DNA from: G965276765 sp965276765
GTDB lineage: Bacteria > Actinomycetota > Acidimicrobiia > Acidimicrobiales > Palsa-688
Assembly (NCBI GenBank): GCA_965276765.1
Contig: OZ255627.1
Coordinates: 4,154,001 to 4,218,000 of the forward strand
DNA length: 64,000 nucleotides
Reading direction: 5' to 3'
A program made the position numbers and the translations under genes. The notes under the pieces were generated by a model. The model ran no database searches. It was not told the DNA's origin and saw only the letters and a program-made list of their open reading frames with translations. Below are positions 1 to 8,888 of this stretch, one piece after another. The stretch's first letter is position 1, and each line of letters starts with the position of its first letter.

Positions 1-147
1 CGTCCTCGTGGTCCACGAGCGCGACAACCACAGCTCGGGTCGTAACGCGAGGAGCCGCCCAACCACACTCCCCTTACCGACCCCTCCGGGGCCGGATACC
101 ACCAGAACCGTGCCGTTGGGCCCGGTCGGATCGTCGGTCGCAGCCAC
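1..147 (-). CDS. gmk: Guanylate kinase, N-terminal part (cut by window edge)
   Basis: The first 49 codons of guanylate kinase (ATP + GMP to ADP + GDP, cytoplasmic nucleotide metabolism). The translated N-terminus contains LVVSGPGGVGKGS, a P-loop, followed by LSRSWTTRT, which corresponds to the conserved SxSxTTR GMP-binding segment. The P-loop reads GPGGVGKG rather than the usual GPSGVGKS. The chosen GTG at 147 lies 19 bases after the mihF stop; a longer start overlapping mihF cannot be excluded. The order mihF-gmk at the end of the pyr operon is standard in actinobacteria. The rest of the gene lies outside the window. Confidence 0.9.
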   Translation of the reverse strand, partial: MAATDDPTGPNGTVLVVSGPGGVGKGSVVGRLLALRPELWLSRSWTTRT

Positions 148-166
148 GGAGGCGGCGGTCGGCGTC

Positions 167-481
167 TCAGCCGAGCTTCTCGAACAGCTTCCTACGTTGC
201 TGATCGCCGAGACCCTGGATGCGCCGCGTCTCGCTGATCCCGACGTCCTCCATGAGCCGGCGGGCCTTGACCTTGCCGAGCCCGGGGAGCGACTCGAGGA
301 CCGAGAGGACCTTCATCTTCCCCACGATCTCGTCGGCGTCACCTTGGGCGAGAAGCTCCCGCAGGGTGATGGATCCCATCTTTAGCTTCTCTTTCAGCTC
401 CGCCCTCAGACGGCGGGCGGCGGCCGCCTTGTCGAGAGCGGCCTGTCGTTGTTCGGGGGACAGGGTGGGCGGGAGAGGCAT
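167..481 (-). CDS. mihF: Integration host factor, actinobacterial type (mIHF)
   Basis: A 104-residue nucleoid-associated DNA-binding protein of the mycobacterial IHF family, unrelated to HU/IHF of proteobacteria. The N-terminal half is a basic helix (LDKAAAARRLRAELKEKLK). The middle holds the helix-two-turn-helix segment LESLPGLGKVKARRLMEDVG, and the C-terminus ends in the family signature GLGDQQRRKLFEKLG. The ATG at 481 was preferred over 508 because the family starts a few residues before the SPEQR segment. It lies between pyrD and gmk, as in mycobacteria. Confidence 0.95.
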   Translation of the reverse strand: MPLPPTLSPEQRQAALDKAAAARRLRAELKEKLKMGSITLRELLAQGDADEIVGKMKVLSVLESLPGLGKVKARRLMEDVGISETRRIQGLGDQQRRKLFEKLG

Positions 482-551
482 AGCCGCAAACCCTAGTACG
501 GCGGCCACTCGCCAGGGACCGGCGACGGCCCCTCCTCACCGACAACATCGG

Positions 552-1550
552 TCACGCGCGGGGCGGCCGTCGCAGTTGATCGACGTGGGCGATGGCGTGG
601 TCGTCGCACCACGATCGGAGCTCGCTGAGGACACGCGTCGGAGCCCGCGGATCGGCGAACGTTGCCGTCCCGACCTGTACCGCGTCGGCGCCGGCGACGA
701 GCATCTCGGCCGCCTCGGCGCCGGTGCCGATGCCCCCGACGCCGACGATGACCGCGTCGGGGAACGCCAGCCGGCACTCGTGGACGGCTCGCACCGCGAC
801 GGGGTGCAGGGCCGGCCCAGAGAGGCCGCCTCCGCCGGCACCGAGTCGGGCCCGGCCAGTGGCCGGGTCGATGGCCAGGCCCATGAGGGTGTTGACGAGG
901 GTCAACCCGCCGGCGCCGGAGCCGAGAGCGGCGGCGGCGATGGCGGGCAGGTCGGTGACGTTGGGGCTGAGCTTGGCCCACAGGGGCAGGCCGGAGCCGC
1001 GAAGACCTTCGGCGGCGGACCCGACGGCGGCGGCGGTCGCCGCCTCCGAGTGGGCGAACATCCGCTGCCGGTCCTCCACGTTCGGGCAGGAGACGTTGGC
1101 CTCGACGGCAACGATCCTCCCGCCCGCATCCACTGCGCCTTCGCCCCCGTCGTGAGCACCGGCGGCGCCGCGTGCGACTTCGGCCGCCGCCGAGCGGTAG
1201 CCGTCGGCGGACGAGGCCCAGATGCTCACGACGACCCTGGCACCGGCGGCGACGAGAGCCGGGAGGTAGCGGTGCCGCCAGGCGGTCACACCCGGGTTCT
1301 GCAGACCGACGCTGTTGAGCATGCCAGCGGGGAGCGGCCACAGGCGCGGCGCGGGATTGCCGGCCCACGCTTCGGTAGAGAGCGACTTGACGACGGTGGC
1401 ACCGATCGAGGCCAGATCCACGAAGGCGCCGAGCTCGGTGCCGAGCCCGGCCGTCCCCGAAGCCGTGAGCACCGGGTTTGGCAGCGTGAGCGGACCGAGG
1501 TTGGTGGTCAGATCGACTGGAGGATGGGCGAGCCGGTGGCGACGGCTCAA
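552..1550 (-). CDS. pyrD: Dihydroorotate dehydrogenase, class 1 (1B-like)
   Basis: Oxidises dihydroorotate to orotate in pyrimidine synthesis, with FMN. About 332 residues. The active-site segment is ANVSCPN (Cys near residue 155); a Cys base marks class 1 enzymes, whereas membrane class 2 enzymes use Ser. The C-terminal FMN phosphate region (GVGGIGTGAEAAEMLVAGADAVQVGTA, split across GGIGTG and GADAVQVGT) is intact. A Gly/Ala-rich insertion of about 20 residues lies near 126-144. The start is a TTG whose last two bases overlap the carB stop (TTGA). Class 1B enzymes normally need PyrK, which is not in this window. In mycobacteria pyrF occupies this operon position. Confidence 0.9.
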   Translation of the reverse strand: MSRRHRLAHPPVDLTTNLGPLTLPNPVLTASGTAGLGTELGAFVDLASIGATVVKSLSTEAWAGNPAPRLWPLPAGMLNSVGLQNPGVTAWRHRYLPALVAAGARVVVSIWASSADGYRSAAAEVARGAAGAHDGGEGAVDAGGRIVAVEANVSCPNVEDRQRMFAHSEAATAAAVGSAAEGLRGSGLPLWAKLSPNVTDLPAIAAAALGSGAGGLTLVNTLMGLAIDPATGRARLGAGGGGLSGPALHPVAVRAVHECRLAFPDAVIVGVGGIGTGAEAAEMLVAGADAVQVGTATFADPRAPTRVLSELRSWCDDHAIAHVDQLRRPPRA

Positions 1551-4500
1551 CGGACCAGCGGGAGCTGCTCGTTGGCGTGGTACTCCTGCAGGCTCCGCAC
1601 GGCCATGCCGTGGGTCGCCCGATCGGCGATACCGGCCGCCGCCGCCCTCGCCGCGGCGACCGTCGTCAGGCACGCGACCCGGTGCTGGTTGGCGCTGCGG
1701 CGAATGTGGGCGCCGTCGGCGCGCGGGCCGCGTCCGCGCGGGGTGTTGATGACCAGGTCGACGGCACCCGACCCGATCAGCTCGACGGCGTCGGCACCGT
1801 CCTCTTCGGTGCCAACCTTGGCAACGACCGTCGCTATCGGCAGCCCGTTGGCCTCGAGGTAGCTGGCCGTGCCACGGGTCGCAGCGAGGGCGAAGCCGAG
1901 CCTGACGAAGCGGCGGGCCACGTCGAGGCCGGCCGGCTTGTCGCGATCGGCAAGCGTGAGAAACACCGTGCCGCCGTCGGGGAGGTCCTGGCCCACGGCG
2001 GCCTGGGTCTTGGCGAACGCCCACCCGAATGTCGTGTCGATCCCCATGACCTCGCCGGTCGATCGCATCTCGGGGCCGAGCAGCGTGTCCGCCTCGGGAA
2101 AGCGGTCAAAGGGCAGGACCGCTTCCTTGACGCTCACGTGACCGCCCGAGACCGGGGGCCGCAGGAGTCCCTCGGCGCGCAGGTCGGCGAGGGTGGCACC
2201 GGCGATGGCCCGCGCCGCCACCCGGGCCAGGGGCACGCCGGTGGCCTTGGAGACGAACGGCACCGTTCGCGACGCCCTGGGGTTGGCCTCGATCACGAAG
2301 ACGTGGGCCTCTGACCCGCTCCGCTGCACCGCGAACTGGACGTTGATGGGTCCGACCACGTCCAGAGCGTCGGCGATGGCACGGGTGTGGGTCTCGATCA
2401 CGGCGATGGTCGCGGGCTCGAGGGTCTGAGGCGGTATGACACAGGCGCTGTCCCCCGAGTGCACACCGGCCTCCTCGACGTGCTCCATCACCGCGCCGAT
2501 CACCGTGTCGCCCGTCCTGTCCCTTACGGCGTCGACGTCGACCTCGATGGCGTCCTCCAAGAACCGGTCGACGAGCACGGGACGCTCGGCGGAAAGGCCG
2601 CCCTCGCGCCCGAGGGAACCGTCGCCGGCCATCTGGGCCATGGCGTGGCGCAGGTCGGCCTCGTCGTAGACGATCTCCATGGCCCGCCCGCCGAGCACAT
2701 AGCTCGGCCGTACGAGAGCAGGGAAACCAACTCGTGCGGCGACGGCGGCGGCCTCGTCGGCACCGGCCGCGGTCCCGCCGGCCGGCTGGGGGATCCCGAG
2801 CTTGGCGCACAGGGCATTCCACCGCTCGCGGTCCTCGGCCAGGTCGATGGAATCGGGCGCCGTACCGAGAACGGCCCCTGCGGGTAACCGCCCGGAGAGC
2901 TTGAGCGGCGTCTGACCGCCGAGGGAGACGATGACCCCGGCCACCGGACCCGTGGCCCGCTCGACCTCGAGGATGTCGGTGACGTTCTCCCAGGTGAGCG
3001 GCTCGAAGTACAACCGGTCGCTCGTGTCGTAGTCGGTCGACACCGTTTCGGGGTTGCAGTTGACCATCACCGTCTCGAATCCGGCATCGCGCAGGGCGAA
3101 GCTGGCCTGGACGCAGCAGTAGTCGAACTCCACGCCTTGGCCGATGCGGTTAGGCCCTGACCCGAGGATCACGACCCGGGGCCGGTCGCCGACCGCCACC
3201 TCGTCGGTGTCCTCGTACGTCGAATAGTGATAGGGGGTGTGCGCCTCGAACTCGGCGGCGCAGGTGTCAACGGTCTTCATGGTGGCTCGCCCGCCGGCCG
3301 CGATCCGAGCCGAGCGCACGTCCTCCTCGGTCGGTCCTGCCGTTGCGCCGGCCCACAACCAGGCCAGCTGGGCGTCGGCGAACCCCAGGCGCTTGGCTCG
3401 GCGCCAGTCGGCCCTCGAGAGGGCGGCCGGGCCGCCCATGACCGCAAGATGCTCCCGTTCGGCGACGACCAGGGCGATCTGGTCGAGGAACCAGGGGTCG
3501 ACGCCGGTCGCGGCGGCGAGCCGGTCGACGCCGACCCCGCGCCGCACGGCCGCCTCGAGCTGGAACAGGCGATCGGGGGTGGCGACGGCGGCGCGACGCA
3601 CGAGCTCGTCGTCGCCCCACGCCTCGTAGCGGATCTCGCCCGGGTCGCAGTTGAGCCCGTCGCGGCCTCGCTCGGCCGAACGCAGCCCCTTCTGCAGGGC
3701 TTCGGGGAAGGTGCGGCCGATGGCCATGGCCTCACCGACGGAGCGCATCCGCGTACCGAGTGTCTCGGAGACGCCGGGGAACTTCTCGAAGGCCCAGCGC
3801 GGCACCTTGACCGCTACATAGTCGATGGTCGGCTCGAAGCTGGCCGGCGTCTCGCCGGTGATGTCGTTGCGGATCTCGTCGAGGGTGTAGCCGACGGCCA
3901 GGCGCGCGGCGATCTTGGCGATCGGAAACCCCGTCGCCTTCGATGCCAGGGCGCTCGACCGGCTCACCCGTGGGTTCATCTCGATCACGACGCTGTCACC
4001 GGTCGCCGGGTCGACGGCGAACTGGATGTTGGAGCCGCCCGTCTCGACACCGATGCGGCGGATACAGGCGAAGGCGTCGTCACGCAGGCGCTGGTACTCG
4101 ACGTCGGAGAGCGTCTGAGCCGGCGCCACCGTGACCGAGTCGCCGGTGTGGACCCCCATCGGGTCGACGTTTTCGATGGAGCAGACCACGACGCAGTTGT
4201 CGGCGCGGTCGCGCATCACCTCGAGCTCGTACTCCTTCCAGCCGGCGATGGACCGCTCGACGAGCACCTCGCCGACGGGGCTGGCATCGAGGCCCTCGCG
4301 CGCCAGGCGCTCCAGGTCATCGGGGTCGTGGGCGATCCCCGTGCCCGAGCCCCCGAGGATGTACGAGGGCCGCACGATGATCGGGTACCCGATCCGGTCC
4401 CCGATCTCCAAGGCGTCGGCCACGCCGTAGGCGAACCCGGACTCCGGTACCGCCAGGCCGATCTCCACCATGGCCGTCTTGAAGCGGTCCCGGTTCTCGG

Positions 4501-4876
4501 CCGTTCCGATGGCCTCGGCGTCGGCCCCGATCATCTCGACTCCGTAACGCTCGAGCACTCCCCCTTCGTGCAAGGCGATGGCCAGGTTGAGCGCGGTCTG
4601 GCCACCGAGGGTCGGGAGCACAGCGTCGGGGCGTTCCCGCTCGATGATCGCCTCGAGCACCTGGAAGGTCAGCGGTTCGACGTAGGTGCGGTCGGCGAAC
4701 TCGGGGTCGGTCATGATCGTCGCCGGGTTGGAGTTGGCCAGGACCACCCGGTACCCCTCGTCGGACAGCACCCGGCACGCCTGCGTGCCCGAGTAGTCGA
4801 ACTCACAGGCCTGGCCGATAACGATCGGCCCCGAGCCGATGACGAGGATCGTCTGGATGTCGTCGCGACGCGGCAT
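1547..4876 (-). CDS. carB: Carbamoyl-phosphate synthase large subunit
   Basis: A 1109-residue large subunit that makes carbamoyl phosphate from glutamine-derived ammonia, bicarbonate and two ATP, feeding pyrimidines and arginine. It has the usual duplicated layout. The first ATP-grasp half begins with ILVIGSGPIVIGQACEFDYS. A middle oligomerisation region follows. The second half begins near residue 569 with VVILGSGPNRIGQGVEFDY. A C-terminal MGS-like allosteric domain starts near 965 (LTLADRDKPAGLDVARRF). The ATG follows the carA stop directly with no spacer, implying translational coupling. Length is normal and no key segment appears missing. Confidence 0.97.
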   Translation of the reverse strand: MPRRDDIQTILVIGSGPIVIGQACEFDYSGTQACRVLSDEGYRVVLANSNPATIMTDPEFADRTYVEPLTFQVLEAIIERERPDAVLPTLGGQTALNLAIALHEGGVLERYGVEMIGADAEAIGTAENRDRFKTAMVEIGLAVPESGFAYGVADALEIGDRIGYPIIVRPSYILGGSGTGIAHDPDDLERLAREGLDASPVGEVLVERSIAGWKEYELEVMRDRADNCVVVCSIENVDPMGVHTGDSVTVAPAQTLSDVEYQRLRDDAFACIRRIGVETGGSNIQFAVDPATGDSVVIEMNPRVSRSSALASKATGFPIAKIAARLAVGYTLDEIRNDITGETPASFEPTIDYVAVKVPRWAFEKFPGVSETLGTRMRSVGEAMAIGRTFPEALQKGLRSAERGRDGLNCDPGEIRYEAWGDDELVRRAAVATPDRLFQLEAAVRRGVGVDRLAAATGVDPWFLDQIALVVAEREHLAVMGGPAALSRADWRRAKRLGFADAQLAWLWAGATAGPTEEDVRSARIAAGGRATMKTVDTCAAEFEAHTPYHYSTYEDTDEVAVGDRPRVVILGSGPNRIGQGVEFDYCCVQASFALRDAGFETVMVNCNPETVSTDYDTSDRLYFEPLTWENVTDILEVERATGPVAGVIVSLGGQTPLKLSGRLPAGAVLGTAPDSIDLAEDRERWNALCAKLGIPQPAGGTAAGADEAAAVAARVGFPALVRPSYVLGGRAMEIVYDEADLRHAMAQMAGDGSLGREGGLSAERPVLVDRFLEDAIEVDVDAVRDRTGDTVIGAVMEHVEEAGVHSGDSACVIPPQTLEPATIAVIETHTRAIADALDVVGPINVQFAVQRSGSEAHVFVIEANPRASRTVPFVSKATGVPLARVAARAIAGATLADLRAEGLLRPPVSGGHVSVKEAVLPFDRFPEADTLLGPEMRSTGEVMGIDTTFGWAFAKTQAAVGQDLPDGGTVFLTLADRDKPAGLDVARRFVRLGFALAATRGTASYLEANGLPIATVVAKVGTEEDGADAVELIGSGAVDLVINTPRGRGPRADGAHIRRSANQHRVACLTTVAAARAAAAGIADRATHGMAVRSLQEYHANEQLPLVR

Positions 4877-5989
4877 TCAGTCGAGCCCTCCCATGAGGAC
4901 AAGGAATCGCTCGAAGAGGTAGCCGGCGTCGTGGGGGCCTGGCCCGGCCTCGGGGTGGTACTGCACGCCGAAGGCCGGCACGTCGCGGCACTCGATGCCC
5001 TCGACCACACCGTCGTTGAGGTTGACGTGAGAGACGTCAGCGCCGGCGATGCCGCCGTCGGCCACGGCGTAGTTGTGGTTTTGGCTGGTGATCTCGACCG
5101 TGCCCGTCGCCAGCCGGCGCACCGGGTGGTTGGCGCCGTGGTGGCCGAACTCGAGCTTGAAGGTCTTGGCGCCGAGGGCGGCAGCGAGGACCTGATGGCC
5201 GAGGCAGATGCCGAACACCGGCACCAGGCCGAGCAGCTCCGCCACGGCGCCGGTGGCGTAGGTGACGACGGCGGGGTCGCCCGGCCCGTTGGAGAGGAAC
5301 ACCCCGTCGGGCCGGCGGGCCAGGACGTCGGCGGCGGGCGTGGCGGCGGGCACGACCTCGACGGTGGCGAAGCGCCCGAGGTGAGCGAGGATGGTCCGCT
5401 TGATGCCGTAGTCGTATGCGACCACCCGCTTGGGACCTTCGCCAAAGGTGTAGGGCTCGGCCGTCGTGACCTCGTCGACGAGGTCCACGCCCTCGGTGCC
5501 CGGCTCGGTCCTCGCGGCGGCGGCGAGATCCTCCTCCCGGATGGCGCCGGGGCCGGCGACGGGACCGAAGGCGCCGGGCATGGCCCCAACCTCACGGAGG
5601 TGACGGGTCAGGCGGCGCGTGTCGATCCCGGCGATCGCCGCCAGCCGATGACGCTCGAGGAAACCACCAACGGATCCCGTGGCCCGCCAGTTGCTCGGCC
5701 GGTCGGTCAGCTCGCGCACGACCACGCCGCGACAGGCCGGGCGGCGGCTCTCGTCGTCGTCAGGCGTCACTCCGTAGTTGCCGATATGGGGGCATGTGAA
5801 CGTCACGATCTGGCCGGCGTAGGAAGGGTCGGTGATGATCTCCTGGTATCCGGTCATGGCGGTGTTGAACACCACCTCCCCGGTCGCAGGGGCGGGATGC
5901 TCCTCGTCCCACCAGCCGGCCGCCTCACCCTCGAAGGTCTCGCCGTCGGCCAAGACGAGCAGCGCCGTGCGCCGGGGCCCCGAGCTCAA
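4877..5989 (-). CDS. carA: Carbamoyl-phosphate synthase small (glutaminase) subunit
   Basis: A 370-residue glutamine amidotransferase subunit that delivers ammonia to CarB. The N-terminal small-subunit domain begins ALLVLADGETFEGEA and includes FNTAMTGYQEIITDPSY. The C-terminal class I glutaminase has the nucleophile elbow VFGICLGHQV (Cys near residue 260), the SNGPGDP oxyanion loop and the GVQYHPEA His/Glu pair. The start is the TTG that overlaps the pyrC stop (TTGA); no ATG or GTG is better placed. Its stop abuts the carB ATG. Confidence 0.94.
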   Translation of the reverse strand: MSSGPRRTALLVLADGETFEGEAAGWWDEEHPAPATGEVVFNTAMTGYQEIITDPSYAGQIVTFTCPHIGNYGVTPDDDESRRPACRGVVVRELTDRPSNWRATGSVGGFLERHRLAAIAGIDTRRLTRHLREVGAMPGAFGPVAGPGAIREEDLAAAARTEPGTEGVDLVDEVTTAEPYTFGEGPKRVVAYDYGIKRTILAHLGRFATVEVVPAATPAADVLARRPDGVFLSNGPGDPAVVTYATGAVAELLGLVPVFGICLGHQVLAAALGAKTFKLEFGHHGANHPVRRLATGTVEITSQNHNYAVADGGIAGADVSHVNLNDGVVEGIECRDVPAFGVQYHPEAGPGPHDAGYLFERFLVLMGGLD

Positions 5990-7290
5990 CGCTGCGCCTC
6001 CTCGTCGAGGACGACAGGTTCGCCCCGCAGAAGGGTGTGGCGGGCCCTGCCGGTCAGGGTCCGGCCGGCGAAGGGAGTGTTGCGGCTCCTGCTGGCCGAA
6101 GCGGCCGGGTCGACCCGCCAGGAGCGGGTCGGGTCGATGACGCAGAGGTTGGCGGGGGCACCGGCCTCGATCGGCCCGCCGTGGGCGCCGGCCAGGCCGG
6201 CGATGCGAGCCGGCGTCCAGGAGAGCAGGGCGAGGATCGCGGCGAGGGGGAGCTCGAGCTCGGTGATGGCGATAGCCAGGGCAGTCTCGAGCCCGAGCAT
6301 GCCCGGCGGGGCCTGGTCGAAAGGCAGTTCCTTGGCTTCCTGGGTGTGCGGGGCGTGGTCGGTGGCGATGGCGTCGATGGTCCCGTCGGCCAGGCCGGCG
6401 CGCACTGCGGCCACGTCGGCGACGGTGCGCAGCGGCGGGTTCACCTTGAACACCGGATCGAAATCGGCGATCGATGCGTCGGTGAGGGTCAGGTGGTGGG
6501 GGGCGGCCTCGGCCGTGACGGCCAGGCCATCGGCCTTGGCCCTGCGAACCAGGTCGACCGATGCCGCCGTCGACAGATGGAGGAAGTGCATGGGCGTCCC
6601 GGTGAGCCCAACGAGGGCCAGGTCCCGTGCCACCATGACCGACTCGGCCTCGGCCGGCTGCCCGGCGATCCCGAGACGGCTCGACCACTCCCCCTCGTGC
6701 ATGTGGCCGCCGGCGGCGAGGCCATCGTCCTCGCAGTGCTGGGCGATGATCACCCCGAGCCCCGATGCGTACTCGAGGGCTCGGCGCATGAGCCTGCTGT
6801 CCTGCACGCCGGTCCCGTCGTCGGTGAAGAGCCGCACCCCGAGCTCGGCCATCTCGGCCATGGGCGCGAGCTGGCGGCCGGCCCGACCGACCGTGATGGC
6901 GCCGGCCACGACCACGTCGCAGCACGCGCCGCGGCCGAGGTCCTGGACCTGGGCAACCACGGCGGCGGAGTCGACCGTCGGCTCGGTGTTGGGCATGGCG
7001 ACCACGGCGGTGTACCCGCCGATTGCCGCCGCCCGCGAGGCCGTCGCCACCGTCTCGGCCTCCTCGCGACCCGGCTCGCGCAGGTGGGTGTGCAGGTCGA
7101 CGAGTCCAGGGCACACGAAGCACCCGCCGGCGTCGATGACGAGCGCGCCGGCCGGCGCCGACACGCTCCCGGCCACATCGACGATGGCAGTCCCCTCGAC
7201 GAGGACGTCGGCCCGACGCTCGCCGGTGGCGTCGAGGACCGTGCCGCCCCGGATCACCACTCGAGCCCCGCCGGCGTCACGCCGCGACAA
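5986..7290 (-). CDS. pyrC: Dihydroorotase
   Basis: Cyclises carbamoyl aspartate to dihydroorotate. The 434-residue protein is a type I amidohydrolase. The metal-binding DLHTHLREPG, the QHCEDDG segment, the HFLHLST histidine, and the TDHAPH aspartate and histidine are all present. It overlaps the 3' end of pyrB by 14 bases and its own stop overlaps the carA start, so pyrB-pyrC-carA-carB-pyrD read as one tightly coupled operon. Confidence 0.96.
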   Translation of the reverse strand: MSRRDAGGARVVIRGGTVLDATGERRADVLVEGTAIVDVAGSVSAPAGALVIDAGGCFVCPGLVDLHTHLREPGREEAETVATASRAAAIGGYTAVVAMPNTEPTVDSAAVVAQVQDLGRGACCDVVVAGAITVGRAGRQLAPMAEMAELGVRLFTDDGTGVQDSRLMRRALEYASGLGVIIAQHCEDDGLAAGGHMHEGEWSSRLGIAGQPAEAESVMVARDLALVGLTGTPMHFLHLSTAASVDLVRRAKADGLAVTAEAAPHHLTLTDASIADFDPVFKVNPPLRTVADVAAVRAGLADGTIDAIATDHAPHTQEAKELPFDQAPPGMLGLETALAIAITELELPLAAILALLSWTPARIAGLAGAHGGPIEAGAPANLCVIDPTRSWRVDPAASASRSRNTPFAGRTLTGRARHTLLRGEPVVLDEEAQR

Positions 7291-8239
7291 GGTCCACCCC
7301 CGAGCCGAGCAGCAAATAGAGAACCGCCATGCGCACGGCCACCCCGTTGCTCACCTGGCGGGTGATCACCGCCGACGGACGGTCGGCGACGTCGGCGGCC
7401 AGCTCGACCCCTTTGTTGACAGGGCCCGGGTGCATGATCAGGGCGTCCTTGGCCATGCGGTCGGCGCGCTCGCGGGTCAGGCCGTAGCGGGCGCTGTACT
7501 CGCGCAGCGACGGCAGCAGGGCCTCGGCCATCCGCTCCCGCTGCAGACGCAGGAGGTAGACGACATCGAGAGAAGGGAGGACGGCGTCGAGGTCGTCGGT
7601 GACCTCGACCGGCCAACCGGCGAGGGACGGCGGCAGCAGGGTGTGCGGCGCGACGAGCGTGACAGCGGCGCCGATGGCGGTGAAGGCGAGGACGTCGGAG
7701 CGGGCCACGCGGCTGTGGCGGATGTCGCCCACGATCCCGATGCGGAGACCGGCGAGAGAGCGCTCGTCGTCGGCGACCACACCCCTCGCTCGCCGCTCGG
7801 CCAGGATCGTGTAGCAGTCGAGCAGCGCCTGGGTCGGGTGCTCGTGCCAGCCGTCGCCACCGTTGACGACGCTCGGGCCGTGGAGCCACCTGGCGATCTG
7901 CCACGGTGCGCCCGAGCTCGGATGCCGGACGACGACGGCGTCGATGCCCATGGCCTCGATCGTCTCCACGGTGTCGCGCAACGACTCGCCCTTGTTGAGC
8001 GACGAGCTGCCGGCCGAGAAGGTCATCACATCGGCCGAGAGCCGTTTGGCGGCGGCCTCGAAGCTGAGCCTGGTCCGCGTCGAGTCCTCGAAGAACAGCG
8101 ACACCACCGTCTTGCCTCGAAGCGCCGGCACCCGCGGGATGGCTCGAGCGGACACTTCCACGAAGCGATCCGTGACCCGGAGGACCTCGTTGATGCCGTC
8201 CTCGCCCAGATCGGCGATGGAAAGCAGGTGTCGGTTCAT
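7277..8239 (-). CDS. pyrB: Aspartate carbamoyltransferase catalytic subunit
   Basis: Joins carbamoyl phosphate and aspartate, the committed step of pyrimidine synthesis. The 320-residue sequence has the carbamoyl-phosphate loop FFEDSTRTRLSFE, the HPTQALLD segment and the MHPGPVNKG aspartate-binding motif. No regulatory PyrI gene is nearby, so control is probably through the upstream PyrR leader. It lies 28 bases downstream of the pyrR stop. Confidence 0.96.
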   Translation of the reverse strand: MNRHLLSIADLGEDGINEVLRVTDRFVEVSARAIPRVPALRGKTVVSLFFEDSTRTRLSFEAAAKRLSADVMTFSAGSSSLNKGESLRDTVETIEAMGIDAVVVRHPSSGAPWQIARWLHGPSVVNGGDGWHEHPTQALLDCYTILAERRARGVVADDERSLAGLRIGIVGDIRHSRVARSDVLAFTAIGAAVTLVAPHTLLPPSLAGWPVEVTDDLDAVLPSLDVVYLLRLQRERMAEALLPSLREYSARYGLTRERADRMAKDALIMHPGPVNKGVELAADVADRPSAVITRQVSNGVAVRMAVLYLLLGSGVDLVAA

Positions 8240-8267
8240 GTCGCCTCGCCCACCGAGAGCCGAGCGG

Positions 8268-8783
8268 TCATTGAGCGGTTCCCTTGGCCACCATGTCGCC
8301 GAGCACCACTCCGGCCTCGCTGACGTCGACCATCTCGTCTCGGCGCGTCGGGAGGTTTTTCCCCACGTAGTCGGGACGGATCGGCAGCTCGCGATGGCCG
8401 CGGTCCACCATCACCGCCAACTGCACGATCGTCGCCCGGCCGTAGTCGGCCAGGGCGTTGAGGGCCGCCCGTACCGTCCTGCCGGTGAACAGCACGTCGT
8501 CGACGAGCACCACGGTCCTGCCGGCCAGCTCGACGGGCACGTCGGTGGCCGCCTCTGGCAGCACGGGACGAAGCCCGAAATCGTCTCGGTAGAAGGCAAC
8601 GTCGAGGGTCCCAACGGGCACGTCGCCGGCCGTCGTCTCGCCGATGATCTCGGCCAGCCGGGCGGCGATCCAGACCCCGCCGGTCTGCAACCCGATGAGC
8701 ACGAGCTGGTCGGTTCCCCGGTTGCGCTCGACGATCTCGTGGGCCATCCGCCACGCCGCCCTGCGCACGTCCTCCGGCTCCAT
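8268..8783 (-). CDS. pyrR: Bifunctional pyr operon regulator / uracil phosphoribosyltransferase PyrR
   Basis: A 171-residue type I phosphoribosyltransferase fold protein that binds pyr mRNA in response to UMP and often has weak uracil phosphoribosyltransferase activity. The PRPP loop VVLVDDVLFTGRTVRAAL is intact, as is the family C-terminus MVDRGHRELPIRPDYVGKN. The ATG at 783 before EPEDVRRAA was chosen because the in-frame extension upstream would translate through the leader hairpin. It is the first gene of the pyr operon, which fits an autoregulatory attenuation scheme. Confidence 0.93.
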   Translation of the reverse strand: MEPEDVRRAAWRMAHEIVERNRGTDQLVLIGLQTGGVWIAARLAEIIGETTAGDVPVGTLDVAFYRDDFGLRPVLPEAATDVPVELAGRTVVLVDDVLFTGRTVRAALNALADYGRATIVQLAVMVDRGHRELPIRPDYVGKNLPTRRDEMVDVSEAGVVLGDMVAKGTAQ

Positions 8784-8800
8784 CACCGTGGTCCTGGCAA

Positions 8801-8824
8801 CGAAAACGCCCCCGTAAGGGGGCG
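8801..8824 (-). promoter_or_regulatory. Terminator-like attenuator hairpin in the pyr leader
   Basis: On the minus strand a perfect 7-bp GC stem (CGCCCCC, loop TTAC, GGGGGCG) is followed directly by TTTTCG. It sits about 18 bases upstream of the pyrR ATG, inside the leader rather than after a gene. This is the layout of an intrinsic terminator used for PyrR-controlled attenuation. The matching anti-terminator and PyrR-binding stem were not worked out. Confidence 0.7.
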
Positions 8825-8888
8825 CAAGTGACCGCTCTCGTTCTGCCAATCCGTACCTCCGGTTCCGTGCCGGCCTCACAGGACCGGC

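Noticed and set aside
219..1862. A 547-codon plus-strand frame opposite mihF, pyrD and carB
   Set aside because: Composition is low complexity and it lies opposite clear genes.
3227..8323. A 1698-codon open frame on the plus strand
   Set aside because: It is antisense to carB, carA, pyrC and pyrB, all of which match known families. Long shadow frames are normal at this GC content and the protein is Arg/Gly-rich without motifs.
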